A stretch of DNA of 64,000 bases from Microvirga arvi (GTDB taxonomy: Bacteria; Pseudomonadota; Alphaproteobacteria; Rhizobiales; Beijerinckiaceae), in NCBI RefSeq assembly GCF_016892765.1, contig NZ_JAFEMD010000024.1:21721-85720 (forward strand), written 5' to 3'. A program made the position numbers and the translations under genes. Under the pieces are notes generated by a model, which searched no databases, was not told the origin of the DNA, and saw only the letters and a program-made list of their open reading frames with translations. Below, piece after piece: positions 1 to 10,808 of this stretch (its first letter is position 1; each line of letters begins with the position of its first letter).

Positions 1-693
1 AAGCGCTCCTGCAACGACAGCCAGCGCACTCGGATGGCGCTCCTCCCGGTCGCGGGTCGGACGCAGGTTGGAGATCATGCACAAGCCATCTCATCCAGAT
101 GCCCTATCGTCGTGGTGACCAGCGCATCGCGGCGGAATTATACCAAGCAGCGTAAAGGCTGACTCATTCAGGGTTTTCAGCCGCGCGCATGTCATGTCCA
201 TCGGCCTGCACGACTGGGCCAATGCATGAGCATCAGCGCCGATTGGTATTAACCGCGCACTGCCTGCAACACTACTAGCGCCACGCGGCCGAGCGCTAAG
301 CCGCCATCCATGACGAAAAGCATACGGTGCCAAGCTTTTATCCTGCCACCCTCAAATCCCGCAACGTGAACCGCTTGGAGGTCCAGAGGCGCCAACTCTT
401 GACAGAACAGAGCCATGACGAAGAGAACACCCCCTTTGTTCACCGGAAGTCCGAAAGCGGGCAATCCGGATGGTTTTCGATCACCGGGACGAGTACGCCT
501 CACAGTATGAGGCCATACGTTCGATTACGGCGAAGATCGGCTGCTGGGATCGGAACAATAGCCTACACAGGAATGGTAGGATCAAGGCGCTTGCGACCGA
601 CCCACACGAAGCCGGTCTCCGAGGCATTGCGGATTCAAGGTCTGAGCCTGATGAGTGAACAAGGAGCTCGTCCGGTTCGGCTTCTAGCGCGCG
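1..693. other. No supported gene
   Basis: Open frames exist on both strands but none has a convincing start, ribosome binding site or recognisable motif. The stretch ends at the remnant of an IS110-type transposase, so it may be decayed mobile-element DNA. Confidence 0.4.
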
Positions 694-786
694 GCTATTG
701 CCGTTGCCCGCAAGCTGGCGGTCATCGTGCATGCGATGCTCAAGACCGGCACCTTCTTCGACCGGAGCATCGGCTTGATCGATTGA
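694..786 (+). pseudogene. IS110-family transposase C-terminal remnant
   Basis: The frame from 694 reads AIAVARKLAVIVHAMLKTG followed by TFFDR and stops at 784-786. This matches the conserved end of IS110-type (Transposase_20) transposases, where a VARKLA(V/I)ILHAM segment precedes the C-terminus. No catalytic domain is present upstream and there is a stop codon just before the fragment, so only the tail survives. It cannot make a working transposase. The assignment rests on one short motif. Confidence 0.55.
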
Positions 787-899
787 GGATCGCGTTCAGT
801 CGCTGAGCGAGCTGCGGCGTCCCTGCCGGGACGTGGGCGGAGCCATTCCGCTTGGTGGGATGCACCGTTGGGTCAGCCGAGTGCGTCGTCCACATCATC

Positions 900-1376
900 T
901 CATTTAGGGTTTGATGGCGGGTCAATGTCGTCACCGGGCACATTTTGCTGTTTGATTGGAGACAGGCCTCGGAATGTGAAGATCGTGAACAGGGTGATCA
1001 CGATGGCGACATCATAGCTGCCCAGGCCCACCGCAGCTCCAATTGCGCCAGTCGCCCACAAGGCTGCGGCTGTTGCAGTCCCCTGCACGGCACCGGCCTG
1101 TTTGATGATGGCCCCGCCACCAATAAAGCCAATGCCCGTAATCAGGCCTTCGATGATCCGCGCCTGCGCCTCCGGCGAGCTTGCAACGGTGCCCTCCGTT
1201 GCTTGAACGAACCCGCAGCTTGCGACAGCCACAAGCGGGAAGGTCCGCAAGCCTGCGCTGCGTTCATTCCGCTCACGATCCCACCCAATCGGCAAAGCGA
1301 GCACATAGGCAAAGGCCAAGGCCACGACATGAGGGATGACCCGGAACGCATCTAGTAGGTGCTCAATCTGATCCAT
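900..1376 (-). CDS. MgtC/SapB-family inner-membrane protein
   Basis: A 158-residue hydrophobic protein of the MgtC/SapB family, which in other bacteria supports survival in low magnesium and inside hosts. The family signature is clear: an N-terminal helix, then the GWDRERNERSAGLRTF segment, the ITGIGFIGGGAI segment at about residues 80-95, and the TAAALWATGAIGAAVGLG segment at about 103-120. Family members often carry a further cytosolic C-terminal domain; here the protein ends soon after the fourth helix, as in the short SapB-like forms. The gene stands alone, and a strong hairpin lies only a few bases upstream of its start codon, so translation may be controlled. The exact substrate or partner cannot be told from sequence. 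Confidence 0.88.
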   Translation of the reverse strand: MDQIEHLLDAFRVIPHVVALAFAYVLALPIGWDRERNERSAGLRTFPLVAVASCGFVQATEGTVASSPEAQARIIEGLITGIGFIGGGAIIKQAGAVQGTATAAALWATGAIGAAVGLGSYDVAIVITLFTIFTFRGLSPIKQQNVPGDDIDPPSNPK

Positions 1377-1381
1377 TGACT

Positions 1382-1411
1382 TTCCACTGTATTGAACCCA
1401 ATACAGTGGAA
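1382..1411 (-). promoter_or_regulatory. Hairpin in the mgtC-like leader
   Basis: A perfect 13-bp inverted repeat (TTCCACTGTATTG at 1382-1394 and its complement at 1399-1411, 4-nt loop) ends five bases before the start codon at 1376. It would cover the Shine-Dalgarno region. A second hairpin (ACCAAGG/CCTTGGT, 1413-1419 and 1427-1433) lies directly beyond it. A translational or attenuation switch is an inference. Confidence 0.6.
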
Positions 1412-1433
1412 GACCAAGGGCCTAAGCCTTGGT

Positions 1434-1685
1434 TCCATTAGGGCGCATCTCGAAATCTAGGGCCCTTACATCTGAGATGCTAGATCGACGCAGTTGTCAT
1501 CTTGGATGTCATGGAAGCTGATGCAGGCCTTGCTGATGTGTTGGAACGGATCGGCCGCTGCGCCCAGCCCTACCAGGGCGTTCACTTCACCTACTAAGCA
1601 TTTGTCAGTGCCTGCCGGATTGAGGCGAAGTCGGTGATGCCGCACCCAAAACGGCTCGCGATTATGAACGCCTCCATACAAACCC
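1434..1685. other. Intergenic, no gene seen
   Basis: Between the mgtC leader and the end of ftsH. No convincing coding sequence; the open frame on the minus strand has no recognisable motif. Confidence 0.4.
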
Positions 1686-3614
<1,929 letters not shown>

Positions 3615-3779
3615 TGCACGCTTTCTGAGATGCCGAGAATTACCAAAACAGGTTTAGATCAACCAGGAGAGCCGCTTTGAGATCAGCACGGAGCGGCGGC
3701 AACCCGATCCGGTACGGTCTCGTCGGCCCGCGAAGCTCACAACGATTGAAGATGCCTGTAAGTAGGATGTCATAGTCAT

Positions 3780-3823
3780 CTCTTACCTGAGTAACGCGCT
3801 TCGAGGTGTTGCTCAGGTAAGAG
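3780..3823. repeat. Perfect 12-bp inverted repeat upstream of ftsH
   Basis: CTCTTACCTGAG at 3780-3791 is repeated as its exact complement at 3812-3823, with a 20-bp spacer. It lies about 165 bp upstream of the ftsH start. It has no T-run and is not the CIRCE heat-shock element. It could be an operator or a stable leader structure. Confidence 0.5.
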
Positions 3824-4320
3824 AGTCTGGCATCGCAGTCTAGGAACAATGCCAGCGGAGCCCTGCAATTACGATATGGGGTTGCATCAGGCGAGTTTCA
3901 AGATTCGATCCCAAGCACAGTGGCTCTCACCATTTGATGGGTTGCATCATGCCGAGCACCTTCGTCGTAAGCAGTGACGCTCAACGCAATATGTCAGCAT
4001 TGCGAGTTCTCCAGGTCACTTGCCTGTGGCAGGCCGTAGCGATTTTTAAGGAGTGCAGCGTAAGACCGGGCGCTGACTCAGCCCTGATCCTTGGTAAAAT
4101 GTCAGCATCAAGCCACCATCCAACCTTGGTTGGAGAGTAGCATGAAAACAAAATAGAAGGTTACTCTCAATATAGAGAGTCAGGAAATTATTAGATTACT
4201 AAGATAGTAAATACGCGGTGGTTCACGCATCTTAAATATTGCCATGCAAAATGATATATGGAAGAGGAGCCAAAACAAATCTGAATGCCGGCAATCTCAA
4301 TCAAACAAGGAGTTTCTTAA
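3824..4320. other. AT-richer intergenic stretch
   Basis: No gene of normal length seen. The last part (4150-4320) is clearly AT-richer than its surroundings and precedes a very short open frame with a strong ribosome binding site at 4321. The string GGGTTGCATCA occurs twice (near 3880 and 3940). Confidence 0.4.
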
Positions 4321-4428
4321 ATGTTTAACCAAGCTATATTCTCGATCTTGATGATCGCCGGATGCTATCTTGTATTCAAGGTGGGCACCTATGGAAAAGC
4401 AGCAGGACGCAGTGGCGCGGCGACATGA
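4321..4428 (+). CDS. Small one-helix membrane protein (35 aa)
   Basis: A 35-codon frame begins MFNQAIFSILMIAGCYLVFK and ends with a basic, glycine-rich tail. AAGGAG at 4307-4312 sits eight bases before the ATG, an ideal ribosome binding site. The protein is one hydrophobic helix of about 18 residues with positive charge after it, suggesting N-out or a simple anchored peptide. It resembles the 38-residue protein at 35159-35275 in the core ILxxxCYLV(F/Y)(K/R)V, which supports its reality. Function unknown. Confidence 0.5.
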   Translation: MFNQAIFSILMIAGCYLVFKVGTYGKAAGRSGAAT

Positions 4429-4649
4429 TGGGGAGCATGACATCCGAAGGTTTGTGTCCGTCCTGGATCAATAATCAGTGCGATCAAATGTTGGTTGGGG
4501 TTCTGCTTGCCGCATTGCCCGCCAAGTCCTTCATCATCGCGCAAGACCGATCATGATGACAGGCGACATTGATGTTAGGCTGCCGGACAGCATGTGAGCG
4601 ACTCTGAGACTGGGACCTATCTGTATCACGATAATATGACTATTTCGAC

Positions 4650-4860
4650 TAACAGCACCAAATAAGACCGGTTGCATTTGTTGAAGCAGATGTGTGCGCG
4701 TCCGAGCCTGTTGAAAGCAAGATGGACGGCCTCACGCCGTTCATAGCGAATGGTAAGACGACGAAAGCGGTCGAGCTAGGCCAGTGTCCACTCCACCACG
4801 CATCGAAGCCGCCGCACTCGCTCGCTGGAATCCACACCTTGGCAGGCGACGGAGCGCCAG
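4650..4860 (-). pseudogene. IS5-family transposase C-terminal remnant
   Basis: The minus-strand frame reads GVDSSERVRRLRCVVEWTLA, a TAG stop, then LDRFRRLTIRYERREAVHLA and FNRLGRAHICFN. This is the C-terminal third of an IS5-type DDE transposase, where the catalytic glutamate is in the (W/C)VVE(R/W)T motif. The in-frame stop and the missing N-terminal part show that it is dead. No terminal repeats were found around it. Confidence 0.65.
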
Positions 4861-5147
4861 CGGCGCTCGGTGCGGTGGCGGCGATACCTTCAAGGATGTC
4901 TAGGTGCAAAGCGTGGGTGCTTGATATCCGCCGGAAGCCCTATGACGATGGCCACGACCCGGACTAGGCATTGAGGGCGCACCCGTGGGTCTCCTTCAGC
5001 AGTCGAAGGTGAGAGCCTTGAAACTGGATTGAACCACAAAACCTTCCGAAGCTGACGGAGTAGTCAATGCCCTGAGTGTCCGCACAGTTCGAGCGGGATG
5101 GTCCTGGGGCCTCTCGGATTGTTGCTCTGCGCGATACGGAACCAGCC

Positions 5148-5510
5148 TTAACGCAAAGCGACCATGACGGGGAATGCCATAAGTGCACCAACAATCACGC
5201 AGGTGGCGATGAGCGGGAACCCCTCGCTGGCCAACCCACGCACTTTCGACGCCGCGGCGCCTGCTGTCATCGTCTGTCCATTGAGGCATGAACACAGCAC
5301 GTAATGGGTGTCGCACTCCGAGAGGCCGAAGAAGGTGATCGCGTCGGCGAGGGTGTCGCTTTTGAGGCCTTCAGACTGCAGGACGGGATCTTCGAACGCG
5401 ACGGTCAGCGCCGAGTTGTCCGCACGCAGGACATTGCGCTGGCGCCCGTTCTTCGTTTCAATCTCCGATAAGGTGTGGATCTTCCGGTCGGGATTTGCCT
5501 CCAGCAGCAT
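5148..5510 (-). CDS. Hypothetical protein with C-terminal membrane helix
   Basis: A 120-residue frame not recognised. The first 95 residues are mixed and soluble-looking with three cysteines (ECDTHYVLCSC); the last 25 (GFPLIATCVIVGALMAFPVM) form one hydrophobic helix, so it may be tail-anchored. Composition looks coding, but there is no clear ribosome binding site before the ATG. A weak copy of the window's recurrent AT-rich palindrome lies about 200 bp upstream (5716-5731). Confidence 0.42.
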   Translation of the reverse strand: MLLEANPDRKIHTLSEIETKNGRQRNVLRADNSALTVAFEDPVLQSEGLKSDTLADAITFFGLSECDTHYVLCSCLNGQTMTAGAAASKVRGLASEGFPLIATCVIVGALMAFPVMVALR

Positions 5511-6097
5511 GGTTCAGCGTTCGATCCGTTCAGCACGCGTCATTGGCTGCGGCACGGTTGACCTTAGCTCGGATGCGCTCTGCAACCAACTAACTGATTG
5601 GTGTTTCATGATAGCCTCCAAGCTGCCCTGCAGCAACGGTGGCAACTCTGCAAGTCACGGCGTCAGGTGCCGCAGGCGCTCATCAATGTAGGGTAAGTCG
5701 TCAACCCGAACCAGGAAAATGAATAATTTTGCGAAATCCCTGCGAGATTTCTGTTTGTCAGTTTCGGCACAGTCGTTCCACGAACAATGACGCAGCCAAG
5801 GAGGACTATTCCCATTCAAGCTGTCATTGCAGTGGTTCAGGTGCAAGCAGCAGCTAGGCGATGTGCAGGTACTGGTCGCGGGCAGAAACTGTTCCCGGTT
5901 CAACGAGGACTGAATGTTCGGTGCTAGAGTGTGGCGCGGGAATAGGCTGTCCTTGAAGTGATGCGTCACCATCTCGCGAGCGAGGTCGCTCTGCACCTAA
6001 CTCCAACCGGCGATGCGCCAGGCCAAGCTACATTTAGCCTCAAGGGCTTCAACTCTGGGATGATCAGCCCATAATCAAAGAGGTGGCGAAAGGGTGA
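5511..6097. other. No gene seen before sdhB
   Basis: Open frames on both strands lack motifs and ribosome binding sites. Notably, no flavoprotein subunit gene (sdhA) is present here before sdhB. Confidence 0.45.
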
Positions 6098-6940
6098 ATG
6101 ATGATCATCGGATCCTCCGATCAGGTGCCTCGCACGACCCTGCTCAAGCGGTTTCCCGTCCCGCGAAACCTCGGCGTCGGCCCGGAATCCCGTATCGGGC
6201 GCGGGAAGACGTGGTCAGCGCCGGCCGGGGCCGTGCGCGTCAAGGCATTCGAAATCTATCGCTACGACCCCGACTCCGACGGTAACCCGCGCCTCGATAC
6301 CTTCGAGGTGGATCTCGACGATTGCGGCCCGATGGTTCTGGACGCGCTCATCTGGATCAAGAACAAGGTCGACCCGGCCCTGACCTTTCGCCGCTCGTGC
6401 CGCGAGGGCATCTGCGGGTCCTGCGCCATGACCATGGACGGCACGAACTGGCTGGCCTGCACGAGGTTCATCTCCGACATGGCCGCTCCGGCCACCGTCT
6501 ATCCTTTGGCGAACATGAGGATCATCAAGGATCTGGTCCCCGACCTGACGCATGTCTTTGCGCAGTACGCGATGATCGAGCCCTGGCTCCAGACCAGGAC
6601 GCCGGAGCCCGAGAGAGAACGGCCCCAATCCCCGGAAGAGCGTAGCCGGCTCGATGGCTATTACGAATGCATCCTCTGCTTCTGCTGCACGTCAGGCTGC
6701 CCGAGCCATTGGTGGAATGGCGACCGCTTTCTGGGGCCAGCCGCGCTTCTCCAGGCCTATCGCTGGCTGGCCGACAGTCGCGACGAAGCGACCGGCGAAC
6801 GGCTCGACATTCTGGAGGACCCGTTTCGGCTCTACCGGTGCCACACCATCCTCAACTGTACCCGGACCTGCCCGAAGGGTCTGAACCCGGGGAAAGCCAT
6901 CGCCGAGATCAAGAAGATGGTGCTCGAGCGCCGAACCTGA
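6098..6940 (+). CDS. sdhB: Succinate dehydrogenase/fumarate reductase iron-sulfur subunit
   Basis: A 280-residue SdhB protein that carries electrons from the flavin subunit to the quinone site on the inner face of the membrane. The 2Fe-2S ligands are in [12 protein letters not shown] with a later Cys (NWLAC), the 4Fe-4S set in [12 protein letters not shown], and the 3Fe-4S set in [20 protein letters not shown] near the end. The N-terminus is about 40 residues longer than the first beta strand of the ferredoxin fold. It starts at ATG after AAAGGG. sdhC follows 24 bp downstream and sdhD after that, so it forms an sdhBCD operon, but sdhA is not in the window. Confidence 0.93.
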   Translation: MMIIGSSDQVPRTTLLKRFPVPRNLGVGPESRIGRGKTWSAPAGAVRVKAFEIYRYDPDSDGNPRLDTFEVDLDDCGPMVLDALIWIKNKVDPALTFRRSCREGICGSCAMTMDGTNWLACTRFISDMAAPATVYPLANMRIIKDLVPDLTHVFAQYAMIEPWLQTRTPEPERERPQSPEERSRLDGYYECILCFCCTSGCPSHWWNGDRFLGPAALLQAYRWLADSRDEATGERLDILEDPFRLYRCHTILNCTRTCPKGLNPGKAIAEIKKMVLERRT

Positions 6941-6964
6941 CCACCGCGAGAAGGCTGGACCGCC

Positions 6965-7369
6965 ATGATGCCCACTTCCCCGGCAAAGCGCCCAAGGCCG
7001 CTTTCGCCCAACATTCAGATCTACCGGCCGCAGCTCACGTCGGTCCTGTCGATTGCCAACCGGATCAGCGGCGTGGTCCTGAGCCTTGGTGCCGTTGTGC
7101 TGGTGATCTGGCTGCTTGCTGCGGCAGCCGGACCGGAGGCTTACGCGGTCGTGCAGGGTGCCCTTGCCTCCTGGCTCGGTCAGGTTGTTCTGTTCGGATG
7201 CACCTTCGCCTTCTTTCTGCATCTGTGCGGCGGCATCCGGCATCTGGTCTGGGATATGGGATACGGATACGAGCTTTCGTTGATCTACGCGTCGGGATGG
7301 GCGGTCGTGGCAGGGAGCGTGGCGCTCACCGTGCTGGCCTGGATCGCCAGCCTGCTTCTAGGAGATTAG
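6965..7369 (+). CDS. sdhC: Succinate dehydrogenase cytochrome b556 subunit
   Basis: A 134-residue membrane anchor. The N-terminal RPLSPNIQIYRPQLTSVLSI signature of SdhC is followed by three hydrophobic helices (about residues 30-55, 70-92 and 110-130). The haem ligand region FFLHLCGGIRHLVWDMG is intact. Together with SdhD it holds the catalytic subunits to the inner membrane and forms the quinone and haem b site. It lies between sdhB and sdhD on the same strand with small gaps, consistent with one transcript. Confidence 0.93.
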   Translation: MMPTSPAKRPRPLSPNIQIYRPQLTSVLSIANRISGVVLSLGAVVLVIWLLAAAAGPEAYAVVQGALASWLGQVVLFGCTFAFFLHLCGGIRHLVWDMGYGYELSLIYASGWAVVAGSVALTVLAWIASLLLGD

Positions 7370-7373
7370 GGCC

Positions 7374-7760
7374 ATGGACCGGCAGCACATGCGCTCTCCC
7401 CTGGCCCGCGCGATGGGACTTGGCTCCGCGAAAAAGGGGGTTGAGCACTGGTGGGCGGAGCGCGTGTTGGCCGTCGCCCTGATTCCGCTGACCCTGTGGT
7501 TCGTGGCATCGATCATCGCGCAGACAGGCAGCGACCATGCCACCTTCATCACCTGGCTGAGAATGCCGGTTACCACCATCATGATGGTATTGCTGCTGGT
7601 GGCCTTGTTCCATCACACCGCGCTTGGCCTCCAGGTCGTGATTGAGGACTACAGGCACGCGGGGTCCAAGTTCGCGGCGCTGGTCATCATGCGGCTGACC
7701 TGTTTTGGGCTGGCGACCGCCGGGATCATCGCCGTGCTGCACATCGCCTTCGGCGGCTGA
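7374..7760 (+). CDS. sdhD: Succinate dehydrogenase membrane anchor subunit
   Basis: A 128-residue protein with three membrane helices. The N-terminal AMGLGSAKKGVEHWWAERVL segment and the LFHHTALGLQVVIEDY segment, which supplies the second haem ligand, are typical of alphaproteobacterial SdhD. It starts four bases after sdhC stops, so it is surely co-transcribed and probably translationally coupled. The usual alphaproteobacterial order is sdhC-sdhD-sdhA-sdhB; here the order is B-C-D with no A. Confidence 0.92.
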   Translation: MDRQHMRSPLARAMGLGSAKKGVEHWWAERVLAVALIPLTLWFVASIIAQTGSDHATFITWLRMPVTTIMMVLLLVALFHHTALGLQVVIEDYRHAGSKFAALVIMRLTCFGLATAGIIAVLHIAFGG

Positions 7761-7819
7761 GAGGGAACGGCTGCGTCATCGGTCCCGTCGGATCCCACAG
7801 AAGTCAGGAGACTAGGCCC

Positions 7820-8260
7820 ATGTTCGTCGAGAGATTGTTGCCTGAGGCGCGTAAACGGCTCGTCACCATCGCGGATGATGCCCCGCTGATCCAGGCGGCA
7901 AGCCTTCTGCGACCGGGGACCGACCTCGTGGTCGTGCACGGTTCAACAGGCATTCTGGCTGGTGTCATCACCAAGACGGACGTTGTGAGCCAGATCAGCC
8001 GATGTCAGGGAGCGGGCTGCACAACGGCAGCTTCATTGGTGATGACACGAGACGTCGTGTGTTGCCAAACGAGTGACAAGCTTCAAGACGTCTGGGCACG
8101 AATGAAGGAGCGAGGCTTGAAGAATATTCCAGTCGTGGACCGGGATCTGCCGCCTCAGGGGGTGCTTAATGCACGGGACATGCTCCAGGTTCTCCTGAGA
8201 GAGTCGGAAAGTGAGGAAGCGATCATGCGGGACTATCTGATGGGAATCGGATACCGCTGA
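7820..8260 (+). CDS. CBS-domain pair protein
   Basis: A 146-residue protein built of two CBS motifs (about residues 10-60 and 72-130), a fold that senses adenine nucleotides or binds partner proteins. GILAGVITKTDVV and QGVLNARDMLQVLL are the ends of the two repeats. It has no catalytic or membrane domain, so it is a stand-alone Bateman module, often stress-linked. It lies 59 bp after sdhD; GGAAC at 7765-7769 with CGTC 17 bp later is only a loose match to the general stress (EcfG) promoter, so that link is tentative. Confidence 0.85.
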   Translation: MFVERLLPEARKRLVTIADDAPLIQAASLLRPGTDLVVVHGSTGILAGVITKTDVVSQISRCQGAGCTTAASLVMTRDVVCCQTSDKLQDVWARMKERGLKNIPVVDRDLPPQGVLNARDMLQVLLRESESEEAIMRDYLMGIGYR

Positions 8261-8304
8261 CCGTTCGAGGCACTCAGGCAAAAACGCTATAAATCCGCCG
8301 GAGC

Positions 8305-8590
8305 CTAAGAGTTGAAGTCGCTGCCGAGTTGCGCTCCATGGACCACCGGTCGAACATTTGGGCTCCGCCTGACCTCAGGCTGGCTAGAAGCGCCCGCGGC
8401 GGTACCGTCATGTGCCGGACCTGTAATGAGAGCAGTGCGGACCGGTCGCCCTTCGGCACCGGCAAAAGCATGTATCTTGGCCCTCAAGCCGCCGCAGGAA
8501 GGTCCGACCCCCTGCCATGATCCCCGTTCTTGTGCTTACGCTATTCGGATGGGCGCAAACACGGGGGTTGTCGATCACATGACGCCTCGG
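8305..8590 (-). pseudogene. IS5-family transposase remnant
   Basis: The minus-strand frame ending at 8305 reads RAKIHAFAGAEGRPVRTALI and then TGPAHDGTAA, the region between the first and second catalytic aspartates of IS5-type transposases (usually GGLRAKIHALVDAxGRP). The preceding segment (VIDNPRVCAH) is in another frame, so the gene is frameshifted as well as truncated. Confidence 0.6.
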
Positions 8591-9355
8591 TCATCGTCAT
8601 GTGATCGAGACTGTCTCTAGGATGCGGTCCACCCCCGGCCTCGCGCTACGACACCCAGAAGTTGCGACCTAGGTCTGCATCCAAAGGACTGTTGGTATCT
8701 TTCAGATCAAAGATCTTGCCATCGACAGTCAAAGAAATTCATTTGCTGCGTGATTAGGGTGGGCGCACAATGCTCCGCATTCAATGGTGCAATGTTCGAC
8801 CCAGCACACTAAGGGCTTAGCTACCAGACCGGAAGTCAAGCTGAATGAGCAGCAGCATGTCAACGGCACGGAGAGAGCGAGCAACAAGGCTCGATGCCGA
8901 CAATTGCACGGAAGACGGGGTCACCCGGTTTCAGTGCTGGTAAGTTGATATTGGCGGCTCGGGACTTTATTGCTGCTTGAGCTTCCAATTGGCCCGACCA
9001 TGCAGTGGAGTTGCTCGGGCCATGTTAGGGCCGATGCTGCTGCAAGAATGAACACCGAGGTGGTGATTAATGGTCGAGAGGTGCGCTCTCCGAAATTGCT
9101 GACGCTGTCCAGTTTGCTACTCATAGGTCACGTGCGTCGAGGATTGAGCCTGACCATGTTCTTGGTCGGCAAAAACGTATCTGCATTGCAACGGCAATTC
9201 TGAAAGGGTCGACATATCGGAATGTCCGCTGCAACAACGTCAAGTATTAAGTACAGTTAATCGTATGCTTTCAAGCCAAACGTGGAGCAGCCTTGCCTCA
9301 ACCATGAAGCCTTGGTGATCAAGATCAGATTGGCTGATCCTGGGAGAAGATCGCA
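8591..9355. other. Long intergenic stretch with one conserved motif
   Basis: No supported gene. It contains one copy of the recurrent 16-bp palindrome (8731-8746), and 8703-8746 as a whole resembles 16801-16844. Open frames at about 8920-9200 on both strands lack motifs. Confidence 0.45.
8731..8746 (+). promoter_or_regulatory. Recurrent palindrome, copy 1
   Basis: CAAAGAAATTCATTTG. It matches the shared consensus CAAAMAAATTCRTTTG found at six other intergenic sites in the window. The nearest downstream gene in its orientation is the membrane protein at 9356, about 600 bp away. Confidence 0.5.
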
Positions 9356-9886
9356 ATGCCGGTGCAACAAGACGTCCGTACAGTCTCCGAAGCAGTTGGA
9401 ATATTCCGCCGCCCCGAGGACCTCCAAAGTGCAATCGATGAATTGCTAAGTTCTGGCTTTGACCGTGCGGATCTCAGTCTGCTCGCCAGTGAGCACGCCG
9501 TGGAGGAAAAGCTCGGACATCACTATGAGAAAGTCAGCTCATTGGCGGATCATCCTACAGTCCCGCGAGCGGCGTACATATCGACCGAGGCAATTGGAGG
9601 CGCTGAGGGTGCGTTGATTGGCGGGCTCATGTATGTTGGAGCGGGAGTGGGAGCTGGAGCTATCGTAGCTTCTGGCGGCACTCTTGCGGCAGCAATCGCC
9701 TCGGTGGCTTTGACAGGCGGCGTTGGCGGTCTCATCGGCTCGGTTCTGGCCAAATGGGTAGGTGATCACCATGCACATTATCTGCAAGAGCAGATCGACC
9801 ATGGTGGCTTGTTGTTGTGGGTGCGAATATGGGATGCTGAGGACGAGATGCGTGCCCTTAGAATTCTTAAGAGCCTGTCCGAGTGA
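9356..9886 (+). CDS. Glycine-zipper membrane protein, 3' end replaced by IS
   Basis: A 176-residue protein. Residues 1-60 form a small alpha/beta domain (EAVGIFRRPEDLQSAIDELL, then GFDRADLSLLA) like general-stress 17M/YflT-type domains; residues 80-130 are a glycine/alanine-rich double helix (GGAEGALIGGLMYVGAGVGA) that probably enters the membrane; the C-terminus returns to a soluble domain. The last codons (KSLSE stop) come from the left end of an IS5 element inserted at 9871. The natural ending survives beyond the element at 10809-10860. The protein may still work because only about 16 residues are lost. Confidence 0.75.
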   Translation: MPVQQDVRTVSEAVGIFRRPEDLQSAIDELLSSGFDRADLSLLASEHAVEEKLGHHYEKVSSLADHPTVPRAAYISTEAIGGAEGALIGGLMYVGAGVGAGAIVASGGTLAAAIASVALTGGVGGLIGSVLAKWVGDHHAHYLQEQIDHGGLLLWVRIWDAEDEMRALRILKSLSE

Positions 9887-10805
9887 AAGTTGAATCCGAG
9901 CAATGGGTTGTGATTCACTGGTTGGCGCCGATTTGCGGAGGCGCCCATGTGGACCCCAGAGAACCGCGGTCTCTACGCTCGCCCAGGTTTGCGCTACCCG
10001 AGCGACCTGACGGATGCCGAATGGGATCTGGTGCGACCGTTTCTGCGCCGTCGCACGAAGTCCGGTCCAGCCCCGGAGCGCTTGCGCGAGATCCTCAATG
10101 CCGTTCTGTACGTCTTGAGCACAGGCTGCCAATGGCGGGCTTTGCCCAGAGACCTGCCGCCGCGCAGCACCGTGCACGGCTGGTTCGTGCGCTGGCATTG
10201 CGATGGCGTGCTCGACCGCCTGCACTTCGCGCTCTACCAGCAGGTCCGCCAACTTGAGGGACGCCAGGCCAGTCCCACCGCCGCGATCGTCGACAGCCAG
10301 AGCGTCAAGAGCGCGGAAAAAGGGGGAGGCATATCGATCCGATCGGCTATGACGCGGCCAAGAAAGTCAAAGGCAAGAAGCGTCACCTCATCGTCGACAC
10401 ACTGGGCCTGGTGCTTGGGCTGAATGTGACACCGGCCGACGTGCAGGACCGGGACGGCTTTCTGCCGCTTCTGAAGAGTGTGCGGCGCGTGTTCGTGTTC
10501 CTGGAGCGCCTGTTTGCCGATGGCGCCTACAGCGGCGCAGCAACAGCCGCGGCCGCGAAACGGACCGGCAAGGTGGTTCTGGAGATTGTCAAACGTTCGG
10601 ATGCAGCCAAAGGCTTCGTGGTGGTTGCGAAGCGGTGGATTGTCGAGAGAACCTTCGGGTGGCTCGGCCGCTGCCGCCGGCTGGTCAAGGATTTTGAGAA
10701 TCTCACGCGCACGCAGCTGGCGTTCGTGCAACTCGCCATGATCCGGCTCATGACCCGCAGGATCGCAAGGCTTTGTCAAAGCTCATGAATCGCTCGGACC
10801 GACTC
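9871..10805 (+). mobile_element. IS5-family insertion sequence, 935 bp, complete
   Basis: Left end GAGCCTGTCCGAGTGA (9871-9886) and right end, read inward, GAGTCGGTCCGAGCGA match at 13 of 16 positions. A 3-bp target duplication TAA is present at 9868-9870 and 10806-10808. One transposase in two overlapping frames fills the interior. Removing the element and one TAA restores the open frame of the interrupted gene, so the boundaries are well supported. Confidence 0.85.
9947..10788 (+). CDS. IS5-family transposase made by -1 frameshift
   Basis: Frame 1 (9947-10423) holds the DUF4096-like N-terminus (LTDAEWDLVRPFL) and the first catalytic Asp in AIVDSQSVKSAEKGG. Frame 2, shifted -1 and ending at 10788, continues with IDPIGYDAAKKVKGKKRHLI, the second Asp in LFADGAYSG and the Glu in RWIVERTFGWL. 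The switch falls at or near AAAAAGGGGG (10317-10326), a good slippery site. The joined product would be about 280 residues, the normal size, with the whole DDE triad. This suggests programmed frameshifting as in some IS5 subgroups, although a simple inactivating indel is possible. GGAGG precedes the ATG. Confidence 0.8.
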
Positions 10806-10808
10806 TAA

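Noticed and set aside
7765..7790. Possible general stress (EcfG) promoter before the CBS gene
   Set aside because: GGAAC then CGTC rather than CGTT at 17 bp; one loose match in a GC-rich window is not enough to list.
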